From Phaeotremella fagi (taxonomy: Eukaryota > Basidiomycota > Tremellomycetes > Tremellales > Phaeotremellaceae): 64,000 nt of DNA. Where the stretch lies: the NCBI GenBank assembly GCA_001599715.1, contig BCHU01000007.1, positions 563,586 to 627,585 of the forward strand. Reading direction: 5' to 3'. The position numbers were made by a program, and so were the translations under genes. Each line of letters begins with the position of its first letter. Position 1 is the stretch's first letter. This document shows, one piece after another, positions 44,304 through 54,550 of this stretch. The notes beneath the pieces were generated by a model. The model was given only the letters and a program-made list of their open reading frames with translations. It searched no databases and was not told the DNA's origin.

Positions 44304-47121
44304 CTACAATCCACCCTCAGCCAACAGATTAACGGTCACATCATTCTCCTCCAGATTCCAAGCAGCCAAAACACCATTAAAATCCAAACGTAAAAGCACT
44401 ATCACATCTCGAATCAGCCAGAACACAAATACCATCCCCCACCAAAAAATAACTTACACTGCTCAAGATGTCGACCCATGACTGTCTCAGCCTCCAAATT
44501 CCTTTCCTCTTTCTCAACATCGACCGGAGTTTTAGTCCCATTTCGATTCTTATATCGTTGAGCGATGGAGATCGAATTGAAACTGTTCTGACGTAAAAAC
44601 GTCGCTCGGGATTTAGAGAATGAAGTTCCCCTTTCGAGAATCGATGGATCCTCTTTAGAATTCAAATTTGGATTTTGAGCTTCAAGGAGAGTCTTGAACA
44701 AATCTGAGAAAAGATCGTGCAGTTCCTAACGAGATTAAATCAGATATATGGAAATGGAAATGTTTGACCCACCTGAGAAATCTCTTTTACTGCTTGTGCC
44801 CTTTTCTTCACTAGATCACCTATCTCCCCGTCTCCCTCTACCGCGTTATCCATTAGTAGTTCAGGCAAAACATCGCCTCCCCAACGTTCGACCAACCCAA
44901 CGAATCGTTTACACGTTTCGAGTATGTCTCGAAGGATTGCCGTACAAGTTGGATCAGTTAGCAGTAGACCTTCACGTAAGAATGATAAATGTCTGGCATG
45001 CATTTGTCTATCATTAGTCTAATCCAATATCAGGTATTCACCTTAACGTCAAGAAATCAAGATAGTTGGTACCAGTCTTCATAGGTGTTGGTGGAATTTT
45101 CGATTTCAACGTCTGTGAATCACCATGAATGGATGAAACGGGCGACGCAGGATGTATCTCGCTCATGGGTGAATTAGGACGATTGAACGGTGATTTATGA
45201 AATTTATTGGTAACAGGTGAAGATTGTTTGATTGAACCTCGTAAAGAACCTATTTGATGTGATAGAGAACCGACAGATGTCGAGGTTGTTATTCCCGATA
45301 TTGAATCCAACTGATCAAGAAGACGTCGATGTTGAACGTCAATGATATCAGTCATGAAATGACTCTGTAATTGATCCAGAAAGAACAGCATTGCTCTAAC
45401 AACACCCCAAGCTGATCTAGCTAATCCCCTTCTGAGTAAGACTTCATCTGCCGTTCCACCTTCATTATGTCCCGTCCATTTCCGTCTTCGTCTCTGAGAT
45501 GCACTCAACGACGTCCAAGTTTCCAAAACTCTTAAATGAGTTTCCCGAATTGATAACAGATAGGTATGAATATCGATATAAGCGTTGATAGCTGGTGGAG
45601 TCATGAACAGATCTAATGGCCATGAAATCGTTGTCGTCATAATCAACGGTGTCCCAAGGATGAACGATGAGAATAGATCCCTAACGTTGCCTTCTTCTTT
45701 GTATGGATTGTCAGTCTCCACCTTTCGTCGACCAGTGGATTGTGATAATGAAGGTAACAAAGGTCGAAGTGGACCTTTCTCAAGTTTGAATCGTATATTA
45801 TCTAGGAAACGATCTGTTTCGGCAGATGTACCAACACTAGCTCGTAGCAAGACCAGATTCAAATCTTGATCGCGTATGATTGAAGAGGAGGAGTGTGGGT
45901 TTGAGGTAATGATTTTATCAAGACGAAGACGATTGATTTCACGGATGACTGAGATTGCATAATCGGCATTTCGAGTGAGGAAGAAATTACCACTAGTAAG
46001 GATCAGTTTAATTCTGGATATCTAACTTACAAAGCCTCCAGAGCTTCTGCTATCTGTGAACCAGGAAGGATATGTCTCCATAACCACCTAATCATTAGTC
46101 CAACTCCAATTCATTTCACTTACTCTCCAACTTCCGCCCTAGCCTTCTGTACAGCCTCATCCAAACCCCCAGCATCTTCCAACCCTTGAACACCCAGAAT
46201 CTCCACTCGCAACCCATCAACCAAACTCGTAGGTAAATTCCTCCCCTCCCTTTTAAGTGTCGAAGCGACTCTCCCAACATATAAAATACTTTCTCTAGTT
46301 TCTTTCCTTATTCCCTTATGTAAAAGATCATTGTTAAGCGTGTAGAGTCGATGATGGGGTGATAAAGGATCTGAACCGATGTCTAAACCCAAACAAGGTG
46401 ATGTCGGTGTTGATCTGACATTCGTTATTCCATATAAAATAAACGCTATCAGATGAGTTAGGAATAGATGTTTAATCGGTTTCAACAGGTTGGAATAGAT
46501 CCTCAATAAATTGGGATCTCCAGTTTGAATTTGTTCATATAGCAATCGAATTATTTGACCGGGTTTCCAAGATGATCCAGATTCACCGACATTCGCAGGA
46601 TTGGGGTTGGATAGGATATCGATTAAATTGGATAATGATGACATGGGGGATTGCCACGATGAGAAAGTAGCGACCAAACTTGAAAGCGGTACATAACCTT
46701 GGAAATCCTGTACCAACCCAGTATCCAAAGAAAGTATCCTAGCTTCAGTCTCAACTACCAATAACCCGAATTCCTCCAAAACATGTAGCAAACTTTCAGC
46801 GAGTGTCGATAAATATTGTGAAGGTATCTCTTCATCGTCACCGTCATTAACATGTAGTTTACCCTTTCCTTTACCCCCTAAACTCTCTTCGAACACCGCT
46901 AGTCGTCCTCGCTTTTGAATGTTTTCCGCCCATCTCTTGATCTTTCGATGACGGAACGCTAATTCACCTAAAGTGTTTAACGAAGCTGTTTCACCGGGAT
47001 GGAGATATTCTTGAAGGTTTGGAGAGACTTTGAAGGTTTTTGGTAAGGAGGGTAAGGCTGGGTGTTCGATGAAGAATGAGGATGGATGACCTGCGAGAAT
47101 TAGGAGTAGCTCTGCTAGCAT
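44304..47121 (-). CDS. GCP4: Gamma-tubulin complex component GCP4
   Basis: A subunit of the gamma-tubulin ring complex that nucleates microtubules at spindle poles. About 840 residues. The start MLAELLLILAGHPSSFFIEH matches the conserved GCP4 N-terminus. The GRIP1 region includes WKPGQIIRLLYEQIQTGDPN and LLRIYSNLLKPIKHLFLTHL. Later segments include WLWRHILPGSQIAEALEAL, ATSTVGS-like Ser-rich linkers, and the GRIP2 region (RSAWGVVRAMLFFLDQLQSH, then FMTDIIDVQHRRLLDQLDSI). The final exon, after a GTAAGT intron near 44458, gives IVLLRLDFNGVLAAW, the expected GCP4 end. Without that intron the frame stops at 44414. The identity with GCP4 rather than GCP2/3 rests on the N-terminus and size. Confidence 0.9.
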
Positions 47122-47324
47122 TTTATTGAGTTATTGGTGATCAGTACATGAATAACATCAACATGACCCAGTTCTTTTTACTACGCGTCTTATCGTGATG
47201 CGAGTGGCAAAAGTGACTTTGACTTTTCAACTAAATCTCACCATAGCTTTTGAACTCCTTCTCAGTATTAATCATAGCACATGCATGCTCCCTCATTATG
47301 TACAACAACAAAGTCCAAACCAGA

Positions 47325-49973
47325 TCAAACCCCTTCAACCTTGACCAACCCCCTCTCCCTGTCTTTCCCAGCAATCTCAATAACCCCCTGAACATAAGTC
47401 TCCGTAAGTCCCTCAATCTCAAATGAAGGGAAGAAACCTCCAAGTTTAACTGTAGGGCGTTTAACGACGTTTCTCTCTTCAGTCATGGATGACAAGTCTA
47501 ATCTCTCAATGGGTCCACTCTCAGTTTTTGTAATCTGTGTCGACTGGACGGGTGCACCGTTGGTATTTGTGGTTGGTTTGGATTTGATTGAGGTAGGTTG
47601 ATAGGTGCGATTTGATAATCGATTGAAATGAGATAGGTTAGGTGAAGATCCTGTTGACGATTGGTGGATGATAGCTGGACTCGATATACCCTTATTAGTC
47701 ATTCGCCGATCTTGAGTAGGTAAAGAAACATCTTCCCCTTCCTCATCCCTCAAATCCGCCCCTCGTCGAACAACTTTCTCAGTCAAATCCTCCTCTTTAA
47801 CCTGTTGCGCACTACGCCCACCGCGTCTCCCAAAAGAACCCAATATCGATCCAGTCCGTTCTCTACCAACAACAACCACCGATCCAGACGACCCAGCATT
47901 TTCCTGACTTTGAGACGATCCACTCTTATCAACTTTAGACGGTGAGAACAATCTCAACGGATTCAAAGATTTCATGACCGAACTGAACGATGAAACTTTC
48001 TCTTGATTTTTGATTTTCGGTGAAGAAGGTAAAATCCTTTTTGAGGGAGTGTTGGATCCAACCTTGGATCTTTTGGGTGATCTGATAGATCCATCGATTG
48101 AATCCTCGTCATCGGCGTGATCTGACGGTGTACTTTTTCTCTTTCTCCTTTCCACCTGAGACTGATCGATATGAGATGGACGAACGGATCCTAACGGTGA
48201 TCCACGTTTCAGAGAGTCACTCTCGTCTACTAGTATTTGAGAGACGAGTACCGGAGGACGAGGTAGAGAATATGATTCGTTGGAAGTTTTAGTAGGTGAT
48301 TGACTAGCTTTTTGTGATGCGTTCGAGAATAAACCATTGACAGATCTCTGAGAAGCCGGTAAAGAGGGTGAAGAGTTGTTTTGCGACGTTCCCGTTTTCT
48401 CGTTATTCGACAGTCTACTTTTCATATCTGTGGGTGTAGATTGGACAATCTTTCCAAACACTCTACCAGAAGCAGCCAGTTGACATCGACGGCTTTCTCT
48501 TTCATAATCCGATAACCCATCTTCATCAGGATCCAAATCTTTATGGGGTGACAGAGCCTCCTGCATTTTCTCACCGGCATCTTCACTAAATAACGAAGCG
48601 ATACCTAGCGAAACTTCTGATGAGTTTTCGAGATGTCCCAACATGTTCCGACGACGTTTTGGAGCTGTAACCTTTCGCATTGGAATGTCTTCATCTTCAC
48701 TTTCGTCTGCTTTGACCTGCGCAGAGGTCTCTCGGGATGGCGCGAAATGTGAGATGGGTGGAATGGTGGATCGTGAGAGAGATCCCGTTTCCAAAGGCAA
48801 ATCGGCTTCGATTTCAGCCTCAGTATCAGACGATATCGCTGGTATGATGACATCCACTCCGGGACCTCTACCGTTCCATTGTACCCCATCAGATTCGCTT
48901 TCACTCCCATTTCCACTGTTAACTTCTGATCGTAGATTTTCGTCTTGGATGTCGACAATGTCAAGTCCGAACACTGTTATTTCATTCAATTCCTGTCGTT
49001 GAGCAGCAGTGATTTCCCAAAAATATTCAGGTATAGGTTTAAGTCTCTTCTCTCCAGGTGTGAGATGAGGGTTGATATAGTCCAAGAATGTCATTCGTCC
49101 ACCTAGCGGTTTGGTATCTAGAACAGAGACAGATCGATTAGAAATGATAGAACGGGAGCGAGATGTCTGTTGATATTGTAAGTAATGAAACTCCTTCCGT
49201 GTGACGTTCCAACTCACATCACGAAGTCTCGACGGTCCCGCTTCCAACGGCTGTCTAAATTCCTGTATCAACTGCATAGGATCCGAATTAGATCTAACCA
49301 AATAAGTAAACAATCAACTACCAAACCAAAAAATCAAACTTACTCTCCATAAAACCATTTCCTCAAAATCCCTTTAACTTCATCTTGACCCCTTCCAATC
49401 ATCGTCGCATCCGGCCAAAACACTGGATCATTACTGTTCCCCCAATCAACGCTCCATTTCGTGATATAAAGTTCTAGATTGGGAAGAGTTTCATTTGGTG
49501 AGGGAGGTTTTATACGGAATTTGAATTCTCTGATTTGTAAGACTGCTCGAAGTTGGGAAGTAAGACTTTCAGCTTCTAGACCGGGTAAAGTTCTAACACA
49601 GATCAGTGATTGGATTGATTGTTGATGGATCAAACGCACTGTTCGAATTCGTTGGTTGCTTCTACGTCAAACACTACTTTTATAAGACTACTTCTATCTG
49701 ATATCAATCCTTTGATTTCAGTCTGATCATCCTTCCCTCTACGGAATGTGAAGAACTGATCAATGTGATCAATGATTGTGAGTGTTCGACAGGGTTGATT
49801 GATGGATGGCTGTAACTCACTTTGATGACTTGACAGAACCTCTTCCCAGTCCAAGGTGGATTCAGATTAGCTCCATGATCTTTATCATGTTTTATGATTG
49901 ACTTAGCTATCCAATCACCTAAGCTATCTGCCATTGGGATGGTGGTGGGGGGTGCTGTTGATGGTAAATCCAT
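47325..49973 (-). CDS. Large Ser-rich protein with N-terminal OB-fold-like domain; candidate TPP1/Est3 telomere protein
   Basis: About 810 residues. The N-terminal region, once spliced, reads GDWIAKSIIKHDKDHGANLN, then GKRFCQVIKFFTFRR, IKGLISDRSSLIKVVFDVEA, LTSQLRAVLQIREFKFRI and LELYITKWSVDW. The order W-I helix, beta strand, LISD turn, strand pair and closing strand resembles the OB fold of TPP1/Tpz1 and Est3. The remaining 600 residues are disordered, Ser/Arg/Lys/acidic, with many SP/SQ sites, and end GGFFPSFEIEGLTETYVQGV followed by IEIAGKDRER. A shelterin role is inference from pattern only. Starts at 49973 and 49934 are both possible. The 51-nt intron near 49165-49215 stays open in frame. 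Confidence 0.7.
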
Positions 49974-50232
49974 CACTCAGAGGTAGCTAATATTTACACT
50001 CGTCGCGTCCACGTGTTTCTCACCTCCACTTCATCATTTCGGGTGGCGAAAAGGTCCGTGCGTAATTTGCTGTGGTGATCGTATGACCCATAAATCCAGA
50101 GTACTTAGTACTTAACAGAATCCAACTGCGCATCTCATTCTCATCTACTACCATCACATACTCAACAATCAAAACAATCAAATCACCCTCATCTATCTTG
50201 AACCATTTCAATCACCATTCAACACCCACAGA
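49974..50232. promoter_or_regulatory. Divergent promoter region of the TPP1-like gene and small membrane gene
   Basis: This 259-nt stretch lies between divergent starts. The right half is C/A-rich leader (ATCACATACTCAACAATC). No gene is seen. Confidence 0.45.
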
Positions 50233-50796
50233 ATGTTATAGTAAGTTTTCTCCGTGGCAAATCGCTCCACAGTCTGACAAATCTCCAGTGCAGTAGGATT
50301 ACTCTTAGCGGTTCTATTCGTTCTAGGAATATTTGCCAGTAAGTCAAACCCTTTCTTCTTTTCAGGAGTTTATCTCACCACAATCATAGTTCGAATGATC
50401 GTCAGAAGACGACAAAGACTTCAGATGGAACGATCGAAACCCCCAGCTCCAGTTTTACCAGTCCACGATTTATCCAGATCGACGTTCTCTGGAATGACCA
50501 GGGAGAGGGAAGGTGGTAGAACTGTTTTCGTACCGTCTTCAGATGGAGTGGGTGGATACTGGGTGACTCCTGGTGTTAATCGTCCGAACGATGCTGTGGA
50601 TCATGATTTACCTTCGTATGGTGGGTCAGCTTGTCGTTGAATTTAATTGGATTGATGCTGATAGGAGTGGTTAGGTGCTAACACTCTACCTGTCCTTCCC
50701 GAGGCGACCTATCATCCTAGAGGTAACGATCTATTTACGGCTAGTACGGCTACTCTACCTGTCTATTCTGGTGATGCTCCACCGAAAGATAAATGA
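50233..50796 (+). CDS. Small single-pass membrane protein, function unknown
   Basis: Four exons (50233-50240, 50289-50338, 50390-50620, 50675-50796) sum to 411 nt, 136 residues. The first coding exon is only 8 nt and supplies MLY in part. A signal-anchor follows at once (AVGLLLAVLFVLGIFAIRMI), then a basic stop-transfer (VRRRQRLQMERSKPP). The C-terminal 100 residues are soluble, with GYWVTPGV, NTLPVLPEATYHPR and PVYSGDAPPKDK. The layout suggests type III topology with the tail in the cytosol. I do not recognise the family. The repeated short Pro-Val-Tyr/Leu motifs are unexplained. Confidence 0.7.
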
Positions 50797-50963
50797 TTTT
50801 TTCTGTCTATTTTTTGATATCAAATACACGACACATATCACTCGGCATCTATTCATGGAAATGAAATCTATCTGTATCTATAGTATTGATGTATTGTCAT
50901 CCTCGTCTTTCACGAATGTTTCCTTATCTTTTTAACAACCGGACAACCCTTCTGACCCCCCGA

Positions 50964-52099
50964 TCATTCCTTGACATATTTATCAACGAATTCAAGACAC
51001 GGCACAATATACTCGTTCCATCCCTCATCATCAGGTCCCTAATAGTTAATCAGCAAAGTGTCGCCAAAATCCAAACCCCACTCACCTCAATAACCTGTTC
51101 AAAACAATGTTTACCCCCCGGTTGATAAGCTTCTCCAGTTGGCACCCCCATCCTACCCAATTTCTCCACCATCTTATAACTCTGTGTAATAGGAACCGAA
51201 GAATCGTCATCTCCATGTAAAAAGAACGTCGGTGGATAATCCTTAACCCCATCTAACAAATAATAACTGGATAAATCTTTAGCTTTTTCGAAGAATTCTT
51301 CGGGATGGTCATTTCGATTAAGACCTATAACGTCGAACATCAAAGTTTTTCTTTGTGAATGATATTTAAATATATCCATCCTCAAAAAATCTTTATCATC
51401 AACAAGGTAATCCGGCATACCCCAAAACCTCTTTAAATCCTCAACAGACATTTCAGGTTCAAGTTCCCAAGTCCAAGGACTTATAGTGACAGCAGTAGAT
51501 TGATCCTTAACTTTAGAAGCTTGTTCAATCTGTTCCTCTGTAAACCTCCCAGAATAAATCTTGTGATAAGCCTGAGCGTTACTCCCATCTTCTCTGAATT
51601 GATAAAACCATTCGTCGGTCATGTCAACAACCCCAAAAACGTCAATCACAGCTTTCGGTTTAGGCTGCCTAAACCTAATCCCTAACAACGTAGATAAAGT
51701 TCCACCAGCTGAATCACCACCAACCACATATCTATCCAAATCGATTTTATCATCCAGAATCCCAGATAAATTCTTTTGACACCAGATCAAAGCTTCATCT
51801 AGATCTTCTAGCATTTCGGTGAGTTGACATTGGGGAGTGAAACGATAAGCGACCGAGACGACGTGATAGCCGTATAATCTGAATGCTGGGATTACCCAGG
51901 CGTTAGGGATTACGTGTTTACCTGCGATGAATCCACCACCGTGACACCAGAATAACCAAGGTCGTTTACCTTGATGAGCTGGGTTTGTCGAGGTTGACGG
52001 CCAGATTCGGAGAGGGATAGAAACCGTTTCGACGGTTCGGTAGATGTGGTCGCTGAACGGTGTTGGACAGGGGGTTATGGTTTTGGTTGCTGTGGTCAT
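50964..52099 (-). CDS. Alpha/beta hydrolase of the HSL (hormone-sensitive lipase-like) group
   Basis: Predicted esterase or lipase; two exons, about 362 residues from the ATG at 52099. Motifs: WLFWCHGGGFIAGKH (HGGG oxyanion), VVGGDSAGGTLSTLLG (GDSAGG nucleophile), FFLHGDDDSSVP (acid) and PGGKHCFEQ (His). These mark the HSL group (steryl acetyl hydrolase/arylacetamide deacetylase-like). The second exon ends GPDDEGWNEYIVPCLEFVDK. An upstream in-frame ATG at 52183 would add MRMHCLFFISLSLSLPQSHP, which looks signal-like but may be pyrimidine-rich leader. Substrate is unknown. Confidence 0.85.
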
Positions 52100-52337
52100 G
52101 ATGAGGGAGTGAGTGTGTAGTTGAGGGTGGGACTGTGGTAATGATAGAGACAGAGAGATGAAAAAGAGACAATGCATCCTCATCTCATTTCTCTAAACAA
52201 CCCGGTGCCGCAAGCGCCGGTAAGTTAATTGTATATCCCAATATCCAGAAACCATCAAGTGGTACAGTAATACATCTTGTACGAGTACATCCCACTACAA
52301 AGAAAGCCCGCATGAAATCAAAACCCCCAATCCTACC

Positions 52338-54096
52338 TCACAACCCAACCTCAGATTTGAAAATGAACCAAGCCAAAAATTCCAATCCAGCAGCAACCTC
52401 CTCGGCAGCAGGTCGAATCTCACTGGGCGGTAACATGAATCCATAAGTTCCCGTATCTCTTAGTTCAGCTGAATAGGACCATCGAATATCCGTTATACCG
52501 TAGGTGAAATCTATGGAGTCTCCTGGTGCACTATGAGGATATGAGTTTAAAGGCTTTTTTGTTTGAGTGGATGACTCACCGATAGGTCAGATCACAGGCT
52601 TGACCTGCTTCGAAGCCTTCATCGTTGTGTACTCCCATTACTTTTGCGACTCCTAATCCAGCTTCAAGTAACATTTCAGCATCTGGTGGGAAATCGTCAC
52701 AAGAATGAGCAAAGGGGAACATGACTGCAATGGATTAGCTATAGTCGTCCCAAGTATAATTACAGCTGAACTCACAGAGTTGACCATAACTGTGTAAATC
52801 AATAAAAGATCTGATCTTATGTGACCTCTTTTTCTTATGTTTCTTCTTGAATTCCAACTCGTCATTATCACAACCTTCACAAAGTGTTGTCCCGTTCCTC
52901 AAATAATCTGCCATAGCTTTAATCTCTGGAGCTTGGAAGGCTTCAGTACCAGCATAAGATTCAGAACAAGCAGTTTCCTTCGCTGGTCTCCATTTGTATC
53001 CCCAATTTCGGTTCAAGTCGATACCTAAACAGGTGTCAGCTGTTTTCACTAATCGCAAAAACCGATTGACTGACCTAAACATTTTTCACCATCCAATACC
53101 TGTCGATTCTTTCTCCACATCCTACTAGTCTCATGTGAATAGACATAACCATCTGGATTGATCGTTGGGACAACAGTGAAAACGAATGAATCAAGAAGTT
53201 CTCCAATTCTCCCGTCCCTATTCATTCTTTTCTCAACTAACAACCAATGTAAAAAATATATCGCAGAAGATGGTCCAACCCACTAAAAAAAACGATTAAG
53301 CAACATTTCCATCAAATAATCCAAACAAACATACCTCTCTAGCATGTTGACCGGACATGACGACGAATTCCAATGGTTCACGAACAGCTGGTATCTTAGG
53401 TTTCTTCTTCTTACCACTAACACCAAATTCAGGAATCTCCTCGGTATGGTTCTTGTTACAACTAGCTTTCCAACCCCTGATAACCCTGCCTTCAACCGAA
53501 TAACCCAATTCAAAAGATTCCACCAAATCTGGGAAATGTTCAACGAGAGCGTCACCGAATGAATACATCTCATCAAGTGAATGATAGGAATTATGGAATT
53601 CAGTGTTAAGCGTTGATACGTCCCATTGGGGTGGTGGATCTGTTTCGTCCATGATACCATGGGTTGATGTGGGAGTGGGAGCAGATTCATCGACCAACGT
53701 TTGAAGATCCTTAATCATTGGATAAATTTTCGTATGATCCGGTAAGAGATTTTTGAAAGTCGTGAATAAATTCGGTGATAGATGGATATCAATTGATTGA
53801 GGTGTAGATCTCCAGATATCAAGATCGAGTTTCTAAGTCCCAAAATAATTGATTAGTATGAACACACGTTGTAACAGAACAAAAAAAACACGTACCTCCG
53901 CAGCATTCAATATAACTTCTTTAGCATGATGATGGAAATCGCTCCAATCGATTCTCCAAACTTGATGACCATCATAACGTTCCTTCGCTGGTGAATGAGA
54001 AGAGAAAACACTTTGTTCTGTAGGGATACTGTTAACTGAGGTGATTGCGTTTATACCCCATAAAAGGAATGGTAGGGTAGTCTGATGTAGACGCAT
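52338..54096 (-). CDS. Secreted or vacuolar zinc carboxypeptidase (M14)
   Basis: A metallocarboxypeptidase with propeptide, about 460 residues in seven or so exons. Signal peptide MRLHQTTLPFLLWGINAITS. A propeptide-like region follows (DGHQVWRIDWSDF, then IDIHLSPNLFTTFKNLLPDH). The zinc-binding site is in VMSGQHAREWVG (His and Glu) and FIDLHSYGQL (His). Substrate residues lie in TINPDGYVYSH and LGIDLNRNWGYKW. The end is RWSYSAELRDTGTYGFMLPP, which keeps the catalytic Glu. Yeast Ecm14-type proteins lack that Glu, so this is predicted to be active. The His/Lys-rich loop KFKKKHKKKRSHK is an unusual insert near the middle. Confidence 0.9.
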
Positions 54097-54550
54097 CCTA
54101 GAACAGGGAGTTGGATGGGATGAAAGACTGTAACTATCTTGCTTGTTGGGTCTAGAGAGATTGATAAACAGAGGTGGATCCTGTTGATAAGGATTTCAGA
54201 GATTCTGGATTACTTCGCCCTGAAAAAAAAAGTCGATTGAGTTGGATCTTGATATGTCAATGTGTACGACGATGACCAGCTCTGTTGACTGAATATTCGT
54301 ATCTGTACTATATGTATATGTAGTATATGATAAATGGATGTGAAAGGGTTGCTTATCTTTGGTTGTAGATGGTACAAGTAGATGGAGTCGTATGAAGATA
54401 GAGTTGTACGTCGTAGTAGCAGTTAGCACCGGAAATCTGGACAAATAGATCAACAGATTGTGGCGTTTACCAAGGACTAAAAACATTGATCGTGTGACTC
54501 GTAAAATGCATGCAAAAAACTCAATTCTAAAGCTCGTAAAATCATAAAAC
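54097..54550. promoter_or_regulatory. Carboxypeptidase promoter and 3' flank of the RS/RGG gene
   Basis: This 454-nt stretch holds the promoter of the carboxypeptidase and the 3' UTR of the gene ending at 54551. TATATGTATATGTAGTATATG at about 54308-54328 is an AT-rich element. The long reverse frame crossing it has no recognisable domain and is rejected. Confidence 0.5.

Noticed and set aside
52100..52183. Signal peptide MRMHCLFFISLSLSLP on the alpha/beta hydrolase
   Set aside because: The segment is pyrimidine-rich like the leaders of this genome; the ATG at 52099 suits the family start better, though the longer form is not excluded.
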